Source: Saprospiraceae bacterium
GTDB taxonomy: Bacteria; Bacteroidota; Bacteroidia; Chitinophagales; Saprospiraceae
Direction of reading: 5' to 3'
Length of the DNA stretch: 64,000 bases
Assembly: GCA_016714445.1 (NCBI GenBank)
Contig: JADJNF010000003.1
Location: forward strand, 310,001-374,000
Shown: in pieces, positions 43,606 through 51,862 of the stretch
How the letters are laid out: each line of letters starts with the position of its first letter
How positions within the stretch are numbered: the stretch's first letter is position 1
Program-made: the position numbers and the translations under genes
Notes under the pieces: model-generated
The model's database searches: none
The model's input: the letters and a program-made list of their open reading frames with translations, nothing else
What the model was told of the DNA's origin: nothing

Positions 43606-44499
43606 TTAGATGATTATACTCTGAGATGGCGGGCAACCAAAATATTGTTTATAAGCCTTGCTGAATGAAAATATGTCGCTGTAACCTACTTCCATTGCCA
43701 ATTGAGCCAAAGGCAATCGTTGTTTCAGAAGGATTTCACTTGCTGCCTGCATTCTTTTTTGTTTGATAAATTGATAAGGACTGACACCATACACATCCCG
43801 GAACAATCTGAAAAAATGATACTGAGAAATATTAGACTCTTCTGCGACCCGGGCTATATCTATCTCCATTTTATAGTACAATTCAATGAATGTTTTGCCT
43901 TTTGCAAGTTTTCTCAATAAGTCTTTTTTTGTTTCTGACTTGACAGATCTGATCGCCTGAAACTGCTTTACAACCGGAATGTAATCTGCAACTATACCCT
44001 CAGATAGTCTGTAATAAAACTCCGGATCGAACTGATAGTTGTCATATGGATTTTTTTGAATCATGTTGTCCAAATGAATCAATTGGCTACCGAGGTGTGT
44101 TGTTTTTGCCGTATATTGTTGTTCCAGAAAGTCCTGTGAATTGAAGTATCTATCAAGAGTAAGATCAGAGATATTGGTATCAGGTGCTATCAGAGAAGCC
44201 ACAATTTCTGAAACCATCTCACTGGCTATGTCAATACAGATACCTTTAACATGCGTTTTACTGTCAATGAATACCTTACCTTCGCAGTGTTTGTTGCAAA
44301 GGAGATAATCTCCACCTTTCAAAGTGTAGTCCTGTTCTTTCAGTCGATATATTTCATCGCCGGAAATGACATATTTTATAGAAAAATTTTTGAATGACAA
44401 ATTTGCATCCAGACTTTTTATTGATGAATACATTACAATATTGTTAACCTGATCGCTGTAGTTGGTACTAACGCCAGATTCATCTGCGGTCACATACAT
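43606..44499 (-). CDS. AraC-family transcriptional regulator
   Basis: A 297-residue protein starting at the ATG at 44499. A longer open frame to 44751 exists, but its first 84 codons pass through a palindrome-bounded repeat and do not look like protein. The N-terminal part is a cupin-like sensor (IYRLKEQDYTLKGGDYLLCNKHCEGKVFI), and the C-terminus has the two helix-turn-helix units of AraC proteins (FIELYYKMEIDIARVAEESNISQYHFFRLFRDVYGVSPYQFIKQKRM and LPLAQLAMEVGYSDIFSFSKAYKQYFGCPPS). It stands alone, so the effector and targets are unknown. Confidence 0.92.
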   Translation of the reverse strand: MYVTADESGVSTNYSDQVNNIVMYSSIKSLDANLSFKNFSIKYVISGDEIYRLKEQDYTLKGGDYLLCNKHCEGKVFIDSKTHVKGICIDIASEMVSEIVASLIAPDTNISDLTLDRYFNSQDFLEQQYTAKTTHLGSQLIHLDNMIQKNPYDNYQFDPEFYYRLSEGIVADYIPVVKQFQAIRSVKSETKKDLLRKLAKGKTFIELYYKMEIDIARVAEESNISQYHFFRLFRDVYGVSPYQFIKQKRMQAASEILLKQRLPLAQLAMEVGYSDIFSFSKAYKQYFGCPPSQSIII

Positions 44500-44617
44500 A
44501 AGGATACTTTTATACTCAAAAGTAAGTTTTCTTAATAGAAATAATGACCGCTTTCGACCAATGATATTTATCCTTCGATGTAGATGTTGGGTTTTGTATT
44601 CACGCCGACAATTGATA

Positions 44618-44756
44618 AGAGTATGTTTAAATTTTGATATTTGAGCGAAAGCAATCAAATTTATTTTTAGACAAGGTGCGCCTACGGAGCAATATAACGA
44701 AGCAACTAATAAAATTTGTCGCATGCAGGCAAATGATGGAAGTTTAAACATACTCT
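44618..44756. repeat. 139-bp element bounded by 14-bp inverted repeats
   Basis: AGAGTATGTTTAAA (44618-44631) and its exact reverse complement (44743-44756) enclose a block unlike its surroundings, with GTGCGCCTACGGAGCAATAT and GTCGCATGCAGGC inside. The block creates a spurious open frame upstream of the AraC gene. It is probably a non-autonomous dispersed repeat. Confidence 0.6.
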
Positions 44757-45216
44757 AAATAGGTTTATCCCAATTTTGCACTGAAATTGGTTAAACTGCC
44801 CGCTACCCATGTCCGCTTCGGGAAAAGGCGGGCCCACCTGCTCTCGAAGCGACAGGCTCATTGCCTTGAAAGGATGCCCCACCCACTACATCAGATGGCT
44901 AATCTCTCTTTTTAACGGTGGGGCCTTTCAGGTTCGTCATTGTCGAGCCCTTTGTAACTTGAGCAACTTTAAGTAAATTGAGGAAATATTATTACACCCG
45001 GACAAATTCTCAAAAGTACTGTTTGCTCTTTCCATAGCTATGCTGAAAGAAGTGCAATATTGTTATACAAACTTGGATGTAGATTCCGGATGTAGCCATT
45101 CACTGCTACAAATACTCCTAGTTGAAACTTTAATATAGGGCAAAATTAATGAAAGTTACGTAGGAACATTCTCTATCAGCTTAGGTTGGTGGGGATGGAT
45201 AATCGATTAGCCCGGA
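44757..45216. other. Intergenic region with a long hairpin
   Basis: About 460 bases with no supported gene. The left part is GC-richer than the average. It contains an imperfect hairpin with arms 44867-44883 (TGAAAGG, a 3-base insertion, CCCCACC) and 44917-44930 (GGTGGGGCCTTTCA). The right part (about 44950-45216) is AT-rich and unremarkable. Confidence 0.45.
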
Positions 45217-46197
45217 TTATTCTATTTTGATTATTTTAAATGTTTTTTTAATATTACCGAAATCTAGTTGTCCAAAATATAAACCATTTGGTAAGTCTGA
45301 AATGCTTATAGATGAATTTAGTGTTTTTATAGTTTTACATAAGTTTCCACAAAAATCAAAAATTTTAATTTCAGTGTCTCTTTGTAATCCAACTATGGTT
45401 AATGATCCGTTTGTAGGATTGGGGCGGATTTGTAAGTTTTCTTTCGAATCGAAATCGTCCGTTGCTACTAATGTAGCACAGTCATGATTTACAAAACTAA
45501 AAGTTTGACCAGATTCTGAATAACATTGTAGACCTTTTGGACCTCCAGTACATTCTGGTAGCGTCCAAATACCAATCATACCAAACAAACCATCTCTTGA
45601 TCCAATATTTTCGTAGATAACATCCATCTCATGACCTATCTTGTACCCAGTCAAATCCATACATTTGAATCTTTTAATCGGCAAACCTGAATTTGTAATA
45701 ATGGTATCTATTTTATTTACAACTAATGACAAACCTGTGTCTGGTATCAAAAAATCCATTTCTGGAATTACACCATATGGTCTAAGGTAAAAATTAACTT
45801 TCTTTGACAAAAAGTAATGTACTGTATCGCCTACAATCGCACTAAAATCATACAACAATTTCCATGTATTGTCTTCATAAAAGTACATTTTTTTACTCTC
45901 CCGATATAAGGGAAGCTCACTTTCAGGGTAATAGATGCCTCCTTCGGTCACACCTATGATCTGAGACATTCGGCCGCCGACTTCTTCTTCCCGTTGTACA
46001 CTTATGATACTAATTTCCTGCGTACATGCTGGCCAGTCGTCTCCACCACCCTTCCAGATAGCAGTATACCAGACAGCCGAAGGATCAAGATCAGATGTAT
46101 CTTGAATATTAACTTCAATATTCAATCCTAATAATGTAGAACTGAACAATACATAAAATATTGTTGCAAAAAAGGGAATACTTAATTTGCTCTTCAT
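45217..46197 (-). CDS. Secreted hypothetical protein with T9SS sorting domain
   Basis: A 326-residue exported protein with a signal peptide (about residues 1-24). The central part has no recognised domain; it contains several conserved-looking Trp, Gly and Cys residues (AVWYTAIWKGGGDDWPACTQE, GMIGIWTLPECTGGPKGLQCYSESG). The end is a T9SS type A domain (QIRPNPTNGSLTIVGL ... LPNGLYFGQLDFG ... KTFKIIKIE). The fragment of a similar sorting domain lies just upstream on the same strand. Confidence 0.85.
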   Translation of the reverse strand: MKSKLSIPFFATIFYVLFSSTLLGLNIEVNIQDTSDLDPSAVWYTAIWKGGGDDWPACTQEISIISVQREEEVGGRMSQIIGVTEGGIYYPESELPLYRESKKMYFYEDNTWKLLYDFSAIVGDTVHYFLSKKVNFYLRPYGVIPEMDFLIPDTGLSLVVNKIDTIITNSGLPIKRFKCMDLTGYKIGHEMDVIYENIGSRDGLFGMIGIWTLPECTGGPKGLQCYSESGQTFSFVNHDCATLVATDDFDSKENLQIRPNPTNGSLTIVGLQRDTEIKIFDFCGNLCKTIKTLNSSISISDLPNGLYFGQLDFGNIKKTFKIIKIE

Positions 46198-46251
46198 AAT
46201 ATGAATTTTCTAATTGTTAAAATATCAACTTCAAAAGGAATGCTAAATATA

Positions 46252-46430
46252 CTATAATTTTATCCATTTTTTAGTAATTCTCTGACCGGATTTATTTATA
46301 AAATGTATAAAATACAAACCCGCGTTTAAATCTTTCACATCTATCAGTAATGAGTGATTATCCTTAACACAAAGGAAAGTTGTTGAATGCCTTATTATCA
46401 AAGTCGGAGGTGTCAAATATTTCCAAAGGC
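46252..46430 (-). pseudogene. Orphan 3' fragment of a T9SS cargo gene
   Basis: On the minus strand 46430-46252 encodes an uninterrupted tail, including HSTTFLCVKDNHSLLIDV and KDLNAGLYFIHFINKSGQR, ending in WIKL and a stop. The GLYFIHF and the basic last strand are diagnostic for the end of a T9SS type A sorting domain. No matching signal peptide or upstream body exists in the next 500 bases, so this is the 3' end of a lost gene. Confidence 0.75.
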
Positions 46431-46990
46431 TTCATCAACTTTACAAGTTCTACGATGCCCGTGCTAAGTAATAGGGTAAGGCGTTGGCTGGCTTTAGTGA
46501 TCACTTTAAGTTATACGTGTTTACAAGTCCAAATTTAAGTACAATTGTTTGATTCCGGAAGATTTTGAGCAGTTTAAATCTGCCATATATTTATTGAGAG
46601 TAGATAGTAATATCTTTTAGTACTTGTGTTTCCGGATTCGTCATTCTTAATGTGTATTTCAAACATACACAGCAGGGGTAGGTATGCTCTCCATTGAACA
46701 AAATTTAGTGAATTGGCTCATTCAAAGACTTAAACTTATAAAAAAGTACTACTAATGCCTTTGTTATCAACTTGCATAGGAACTGGAATAGTCAAGATAA
46801 CTGACGATATCTCCATACAATACATAAATTTCGTTTTTCACCCCATAGGATTAATCTATCCAACGGGGTGAAAGTCTGGCAGAGTTTATCCGACTGCACA
46901 GGCGGACTACCGAAGGTTCCGTTCAACAGTGTTATCATCGCTTGACTTGCAGCCATGACGAAAACTTAGTTGTTACCAGCAGTTTTTCTT
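46431..46990. other. Gene-less, probably decayed region
   Basis: About 560 bases with stops in all frames and no recognisable protein. It includes an inverted repeat TTCACCCC/GGGGTGAA (46837-46844 and 46865-46872). Lying between an orphan sorting-domain tail and an IS remnant, it looks like relic DNA. Confidence 0.45.
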
Positions 46991-47662
46991 TCAAAAGTCT
47001 GCTTCATAACCGTGTCCGTTTTTTCCATAGAAAATCAACCATTTCGATAAAGAAAATAAAATATGTAATTTACTTTCAATGGTGTCTTCAGCTGTATCAG
47101 GAGGAAGTCGTTGTGTTTTTAAATATTCTAAATTATGTTCTTTGGCTAATTTGACAGCAATATCCATTAGTCGGTTTCCATAATCCAAAGTTTCGTCTGC
47201 CATTTTAGTGTTCCACGCTTCATTAACCAAATCTTCGCCTATTATGTCCACGCAGTCTTGCAGAAATTGTCCACGAAATACATTTTCGTCTTGCCCAAGT
47301 GCAATGTAAACTGGAACTCCGTCTTGTTCCTTTGCCAATTCAATTACATAATATCCGTCATACTCTTTTAGGAATTGGTCAAGTGGCGGTTTTTGTTCTA
47401 GTTCTTCATATTTTTTCCTAATCCAATCGTCTGCTTCTTTATCTCGTCCAACTCTTGGGGCTTTAATTGTTTCGTAAGTTTGAATTTGGTTTGAAAACCA
47501 CTCATGTAACAATTCGTCTTTTGTTGGTAGCTTTTTACCTTTCAATTTTTCAAAAAATGTTGGTTGCGGAATTTTGTCTTGAGAAACCATTTCAAAAATT
47601 TCAACGAACCTTTTTTCAAATCCTTGTTTGGGTTTCCCCATTGGTCGCATATCTAATCCCAT
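46991..47662 (-). CDS. Hypothetical cytoplasmic protein
   Basis: A 223-residue protein without signal peptide or membrane segments. It begins MGLDMRPMGKPKQGFEKRFVEIFEM, is rich in charged residues, and has a central segment YDGYYVIELAKEQDGVPVYIALGQDENVFRGQFLQDCVDIIGEDLVNEAW, followed by helices. I recognise no family. It is the only intact gene between 46.2 and 49.1 kb, surrounded by fragments and an IS element, which suggests recent acquisition or a cassette-like origin. No partner gene is adjacent. Confidence 0.72.
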   Translation of the reverse strand: MGLDMRPMGKPKQGFEKRFVEIFEMVSQDKIPQPTFFEKLKGKKLPTKDELLHEWFSNQIQTYETIKAPRVGRDKEADDWIRKKYEELEQKPPLDQFLKEYDGYYVIELAKEQDGVPVYIALGQDENVFRGQFLQDCVDIIGEDLVNEAWNTKMADETLDYGNRLMDIAVKLAKEHNLEYLKTQRLPPDTAEDTIESKLHILFSLSKWLIFYGKNGHGYEADF

Positions 47663-47881
47663 ACTATTTTCTATTTGTTTGTTTGTCGGTCATTAAAATT
47701 GCCTGTAACGTTAAAGTAATGTATCAGAGGTTTGGGATTAAAAGTATTAATAATCGCTATACGACGTAAAGTTAAATAAAATCTTCTATGGTAGGGTACA
47801 ATAGCTTGAACGGTTCTGTAGTATGGATCGGACGCAGTGATAGCAAGCCTGTATGTCCAGTGCATTGTTCTCATCAGTTAT
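47663..47881. other. Short intergenic region, no gene
   Basis: No coding frame is supported. GCCTGTAACGTT (about 47701-47712) and a nearby ACGACGTAAAG loosely recall recombination-site sequences of gene cassettes, but no paired arms could be drawn, so no site is claimed. Confidence 0.3.
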
Positions 47882-48029
47882 TTAATTACTAATCATTTCA
47901 ATAAATTGATTTTCTGTTATAAGTTCAATATCTTGACCTTCACTTAAATAATTTTGTGCCTTTTTTAATTTAGAACTTATAAATCCTGCCCCATACTGGT
48001 TATAATCTTGTTCACCTATTACTAAGTAA
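47882..48029 (-). pseudogene. C-terminal fragment of a BRCT-domain gene, cut at the IS element
   Basis: Reading the minus strand from the IS boundary gives NYLVIGEQDYNQYGAGFIS, SKLKKAQNYLSEGQD and IELITENQFIEMISN, then a stop. This matches the second half of BRCT domains found at the C-terminus of exonuclease-type proteins (pattern LVxGxxD...SxKxxKAxxL...G..IxIIxExxF). The rest of the gene is missing: the frame stops at the IS terminal repeat and the other IS flank has no continuation before the TonB receptor gene. Confidence 0.72.
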
Positions 48030-49072
48030 TTAACGTGAATTCGGGATTAGAAAATTTGTAAAATAAGGATATTTGTTATATATTATCGTCTGACAAACAA
48101 TTTAATAAATACAAATACTTTTAAAATGTTAAAAGACAAAATTAATGAACTTTTGCTAGATTTAAGTAATTTTTAGTTAGAATTTGAGCCCGAATACAAA
48201 TAAATGTCTTATTTCGTCTGTCGATGTAAAGAGAAATCGATCTACCCGAATGAGTTTACCTAAATTAATGGCTATTTCTGTTTCTTTCCATATGAGTGGA
48301 TTTAGAAACTTCAAAACTTATTACTTTGAGTATCTTAAAGTGTATTGTTCAGATATCTTTCCTAAACTCATTAGCTACAATCGGATTATAGAACTCAATC
48401 CCAGAATGATCCTGCCGTTATCAGCGTACTTGCTATCAAAATGTAGTAACAAATGTACTGGTATTAATTTTGTAGATTCTACCACATTGACAGTGTGTAG
48501 AAATCAAAGATTCCACCAGCATAAAAAATTTATTTAAAAACTCTGCAAATCGTGGCAAGAGCTCAATGGGGTGGTTTTTTGGTTTCAAATTACATTTGAT
48601 AATCAATGAGATAGGTGAAATAATTAGCTTTAGTCTCACACCTGGGAATGTGGATGACCGTAATCAAAATGTCATGAAAAAGCTTACTAAAAATGTGTAT
48701 GGAAAATTATTTGGAGATAAAGGATACTTATTAAAAGCACTTTGTGACCTTTTATTTCAAGACGGAATCCAATTAATCACGAAAATAAAAAAGAACATGA
48801 AAAACACACTAATTCCTTTAAGAGATAAAATTTTGCTTCGCCTAGAGCAATAATTGAAACCGTAAACGATGAATTGAAAAACATAAGTCAAATTGAACAT
48901 ACAAGGCATAGATCAGATTATAGCTTCTTTATCAACATAGTAAGCGGCCTAATAGCTTACCAATTAAAGCCTAAGAAACCGTCTTTAAATATTGCAGAAG
49001 ACATAGATTTTGACCAAAATACAGATTCTCACCCTTTATTTCTTCTTTGTGCTTAAACCGAATTCACGTTAA
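48030..49072. mobile_element. IS982-family-like insertion sequence, degenerate
   Basis: A 1043-base element bounded by perfect 15-base inverted repeats, TTAACGTGAATTCGG (48030-48044) and its reverse complement (49058-49072). Its interior encodes the parts of a transposase with the IS982 order and motifs (FVDSTTLTVCRNQR ... MGWFFGFKLHLI ... GDKGYL ... QLITKIKKNMK). No clear target-site duplication is visible. One flank is a truncated BRCT gene, so the insertion was probably accompanied by an adjacent deletion. Confidence 0.85.
48126..49056 (+). pseudogene. Frameshifted IS982-type transposase
   Basis: The product begins at an ATG at 48126 (MLKDKINELLLDLSNF), meets an in-frame stop, resumes in another frame from about 48184 (SFHMSGFRNFKTYYFEYLK ... 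GINFVDSTTLTVCRNQRFHQHK), shifts again at an A-rich run near 48530 (KNSANRGKSSMGWFFG), and a last time near 48840 (RAIIETVNDELKNISQIEH ... YQLKPKKPSLNI). The DDE residues are spread over different frames, so no active enzyme can be made by standard decoding. Confidence 0.85.
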
Positions 49073-49147
49073 CTAATAGTATCATACAAAAAATTAAGAA
49101 CTTAAAAATTATAGAATTGAGTGCAATTTTGGGACACACCCTATAGA

Positions 49148-51592
49148 TTACCCCTTTACCCTTTGCTGCTCACTCTCTGATCCCGATCCGGTATGTTTTG
49201 GTTTATTGGAAGTGGATTTTCCAAATCGGTAAGAAAATGCAAGAGTGACAGATTGGGTATCGAGTCTGCTATTCCAATCCGCATCCGTATTTCGCAGATT
49301 ATTGATGATACCATCCGCCCTTCTGGTATATAAGATGTCGTTAATACTCAATTTCAAACTTCCTGCATCATTCAATATTTTCTTTTGAATGGCCATATTG
49401 AGTGTTCCAAAACTTTTGATCAACAGTTGTGCGTATACAATATTGCTCTGATAATCACCTCTGATATCGGCATTCCATCCTTTACCCATCTGAATACTAT
49501 TGGTTGCTGACAATGAATAATAGGTTCCGGAAGAATTAAGTTGTTCGGTGTATAATGCGCTTTTGAATATCTGATGCCCGAGTTCAGCGTACATATTGAG
49601 CCTGTACCACTTTTTAATTTCGATAGCTGCATCTATGGATAGTGACATAGCATGATTGGTAGCAATATTACCCGGTCGACTGTAATAAATGCCATCTTTT
49701 ATCTCTAAGGTTTCATTTATACCGTCTGTAGTTTTGGCGTAATTGAGTGAAGTATTGATCGTATTTTTGTACGAATGGCTGATGGAAAAATTATTGGAGT
49801 ACGTAGGCAAAAGTCCCGGATTGCCACCATAAAATGTAAACTTATCCAACGGACTTATAAATGGATTCAGATCCTGAAAAAATGGCCTGTCTATCCTCCT
49901 GCCGAATGTAAAACCCAACACATGATGTCCCAGCGAATCAACCTGATATGATGTGTAAAAGGTTGGAAAAATATTGGAATAAGTTCTGGTAAAATTTGTA
50001 TCAGGTTGTTCTATATTTCCCAGTTGGTTTCCTTTTAGGGTTGTTGTTTCTGCTCTTACACCCAATTGAATTCCTAATCGCCCATAATTTTTGTTGAAAT
50101 TAAGATATGCTGCATGTATCCACTCATCGTATAGAAACCTGTTGCTAAGACCGTAATCCGGTGTAGTAATATCACCGATGGTATTGGTATAAATGGCTTC
50201 ATTGTCGGTTTGGGTAAATGCAGTTTTCAGACCCGCTTCCAGTTTTACTGAAGTGTTTAATGGTTTGCTGAAATCGGCTTTTGCTGCATATATGCTGATT
50301 TCTGAGGGTATTTGTCCATTGATCCGATCGGAGTAAGTCTGGATATTTTCAGCATTAAAAATATAATTTTTGAAGACTTGGCTGCTCCCTGAATTATATT
50401 TAACATAGTCAGCATCTATCGTCAGTACGCTTCCTGTTGTATCCAGTAATTGTTTAATATATACATTAAAAGTCCCGTTGTCAAAGGTGTTTTCTGTATT
50501 ATTGTCGGCTGTGACGCGATTGACGATATTGTTTTGGGCATCATTTACAAAAGCGATATTATCTGTATTGTCTCCTGATAAACTCAGCATTCCTTTGGCA
50601 GAAAAGCCTATGGTTGTTTTTTCATTCATATAATAATCCAAACCAATTTTAGCATTTCCTGACCTTCCATCTTTTACGATAAAAGAATTTTGAGAAAATG
50701 ATGAATTCCTTATATTCTGCTCATTTTTGTAATACCTGTTGATATTCAGATCCTGAAAACTATTTCTAAATCCACCATTGATATTGGCATATAAACTTAT
50801 CTTATTTTTATTAAAATTAAGATTCAGGCTATTGTTGCTTCTGGTATATCGTCCTTGCTGAAGACTCATTACAGTATTACCATGAAAGCCGATGGTTTTT
50901 GATCTTTTGGTTATAATATTGATTACCCCGGAATTTCCTGCAGCTTCATATTTTGCCGGTGGATTGGTCATTATTTCTATTTGTTTGACTGAACCGGCTG
51001 GCAGAGATTTCAGGTAATTTTCCAATTCAACGCCGGATAGATAAGTAGGTTTGTCGTCTATATAAACAGTGACGCCAGATCTGCCTTTTAGTTTTATAGC
51101 TCCGTTTTGGTCAATGGAAATACCTGGAGCCCGCTCGAGTGCTTCAAGTGCATTGCTGCCTGCATTTGCAATGAGTGCATCGACATTGACCACTGTTCGA
51201 TCTATTTTTCGCTCAATATATGGTGTTTTTGCGGTGACTGTTACAGCTTCCATCAATTGTGAACTAATCTCCAACTCTATGGGATCGAGTACAATTTGTT
51301 GATTGCTGCCGGATAAATTGATCTTTTTTTCAAAGGATTCAAAGCCCAGCATCTTTACTTTGATGGTGTAGTTCCCTTCTTTTACAGATGAAAATTCAAA
51401 GCTGCCATCCTCATCCGTATATTCAGATTTGATCAAAGAATCTGCCTCATTCATCAAAGATACCAAAGCCAAATCTATAGGCGAAGTTTTATCATCCACA
51501 ATTTTGCCTGATAAATGATAAAAAGTCTGTGCGGACACAGCATGTCTTCCCAAACAAAGAAGCACGATCGCTAAAATGATCTTATGCATCAA
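49148..51592 (-). CDS. TonB-dependent receptor, outer-membrane beta-barrel family
   Basis: An 814-residue outer-membrane protein. Signal peptide (about residues 1-21), a carboxypeptidase-regulatory-like domain (YHLSGKIVDDKTSPIDLALVSL ... GSFEFSSVKEGNYTIKVKMLGFESF; about 24-110), a plug (DALIANAGSNALEALERAPGISIDQNGAIKLKGRSGVTVYIDDKPTYLSG; about 135-230), and a barrel of the outer-membrane beta-barrel type (GFTFGRRIDRPFFQDLNPFISPLDKFTFYGGNPGLLPTYSNNF) ending in TLAFSYRFGK plus a polar tail. The family resembles receptors for peptides or siderophores, but substrate is unknown. No SusD partner is adjacent. Confidence 0.93.
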   Translation of the reverse strand: MMHKIILAIVLLCLGRHAVSAQTFYHLSGKIVDDKTSPIDLALVSLMNEADSLIKSEYTDEDGSFEFSSVKEGNYTIKVKMLGFESFEKKINLSGSNQQIVLDPIELEISSQLMEAVTVTAKTPYIERKIDRTVVNVDALIANAGSNALEALERAPGISIDQNGAIKLKGRSGVTVYIDDKPTYLSGVELENYLKSLPAGSVKQIEIMTNPPAKYEAAGNSGVINIITKRSKTIGFHGNTVMSLQQGRYTRSNNSLNLNFNKNKISLYANINGGFRNSFQDLNINRYYKNEQNIRNSSFSQNSFIVKDGRSGNAKIGLDYYMNEKTTIGFSAKGMLSLSGDNTDNIAFVNDAQNNIVNRVTADNNTENTFDNGTFNVYIKQLLDTTGSVLTIDADYVKYNSGSSQVFKNYIFNAENIQTYSDRINGQIPSEISIYAAKADFSKPLNTSVKLEAGLKTAFTQTDNEAIYTNTIGDITTPDYGLSNRFLYDEWIHAAYLNFNKNYGRLGIQLGVRAETTTLKGNQLGNIEQPDTNFTRTYSNIFPTFYTSYQVDSLGHHVLGFTFGRRIDRPFFQDLNPFISPLDKFTFYGGNPGLLPTYSNNFSISHSYKNTINTSLNYAKTTDGINETLEIKDGIYYSRPGNIATNHAMSLSIDAAIEIKKWYRLNMYAELGHQIFKSALYTEQLNSSGTYYSLSATNSIQMGKGWNADIRGDYQSNIVYAQLLIKSFGTLNMAIQKKILNDAGSLKLSINDILYTRRADGIINNLRNTDADWNSRLDTQSVTLAFSYRFGKSTSNKPKHTGSGSESEQQRVKG

Positions 51593-51730
51593 AATGATCT
51601 TAATTGTTTTGTAAAAAATGATAAGTCAAATGTAAACACATCAACTTCATTTGATAATTAAAATAGACAGGGAGTCACTATTTATCTACCAAAAAAATGT
51701 CGTACATTCTGGAGCAGGTCATAGAAATTC

Positions 51731-51862
51731 TCAATGCATACAGGCGTACAACCATTGACCAAAATCAATACCGGCACGAATGATTTGAATGATCATGCCT
51801 GCTGCGATAATAGTTATCATCGCAGGAAAATATTTGGATTCACATAAATTTTGTTTGTTCAT
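51731..51862 (-). CDS. Putative 43-residue small membrane protein
   Basis: A short frame with an ATG at 51862 gives MNKQNLCESKYFPAMITIIA, then AGMIIQIIRAGIDFGQWLYA, and CMH. It has one hydrophobic helix of about 17 residues with polar ends, and the codons are conventional. It lies 138 bases upstream of the TonB receptor on the same strand. Only frame, composition and position support it. Confidence 0.4.
   Translation of the reverse strand: MNKQNLCESKYFPAMITIIAAGMIIQIIRAGIDFGQWLYACMH

Noticed and set aside
44500..44751. N-terminal extension of the AraC regulator
   Set aside because: The extra 84 codons run through a repeat bounded by exact inverted ends, have no regulator-like sequence, and the ATG at 44499 gives a normal AraC length.
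47663..47881. Integron attC-like site
   Set aside because: GCCTGTAACGTT and a later ACGACGTAAAG are suggestive, but I could not pair two complementary arms, and no integrase is present.
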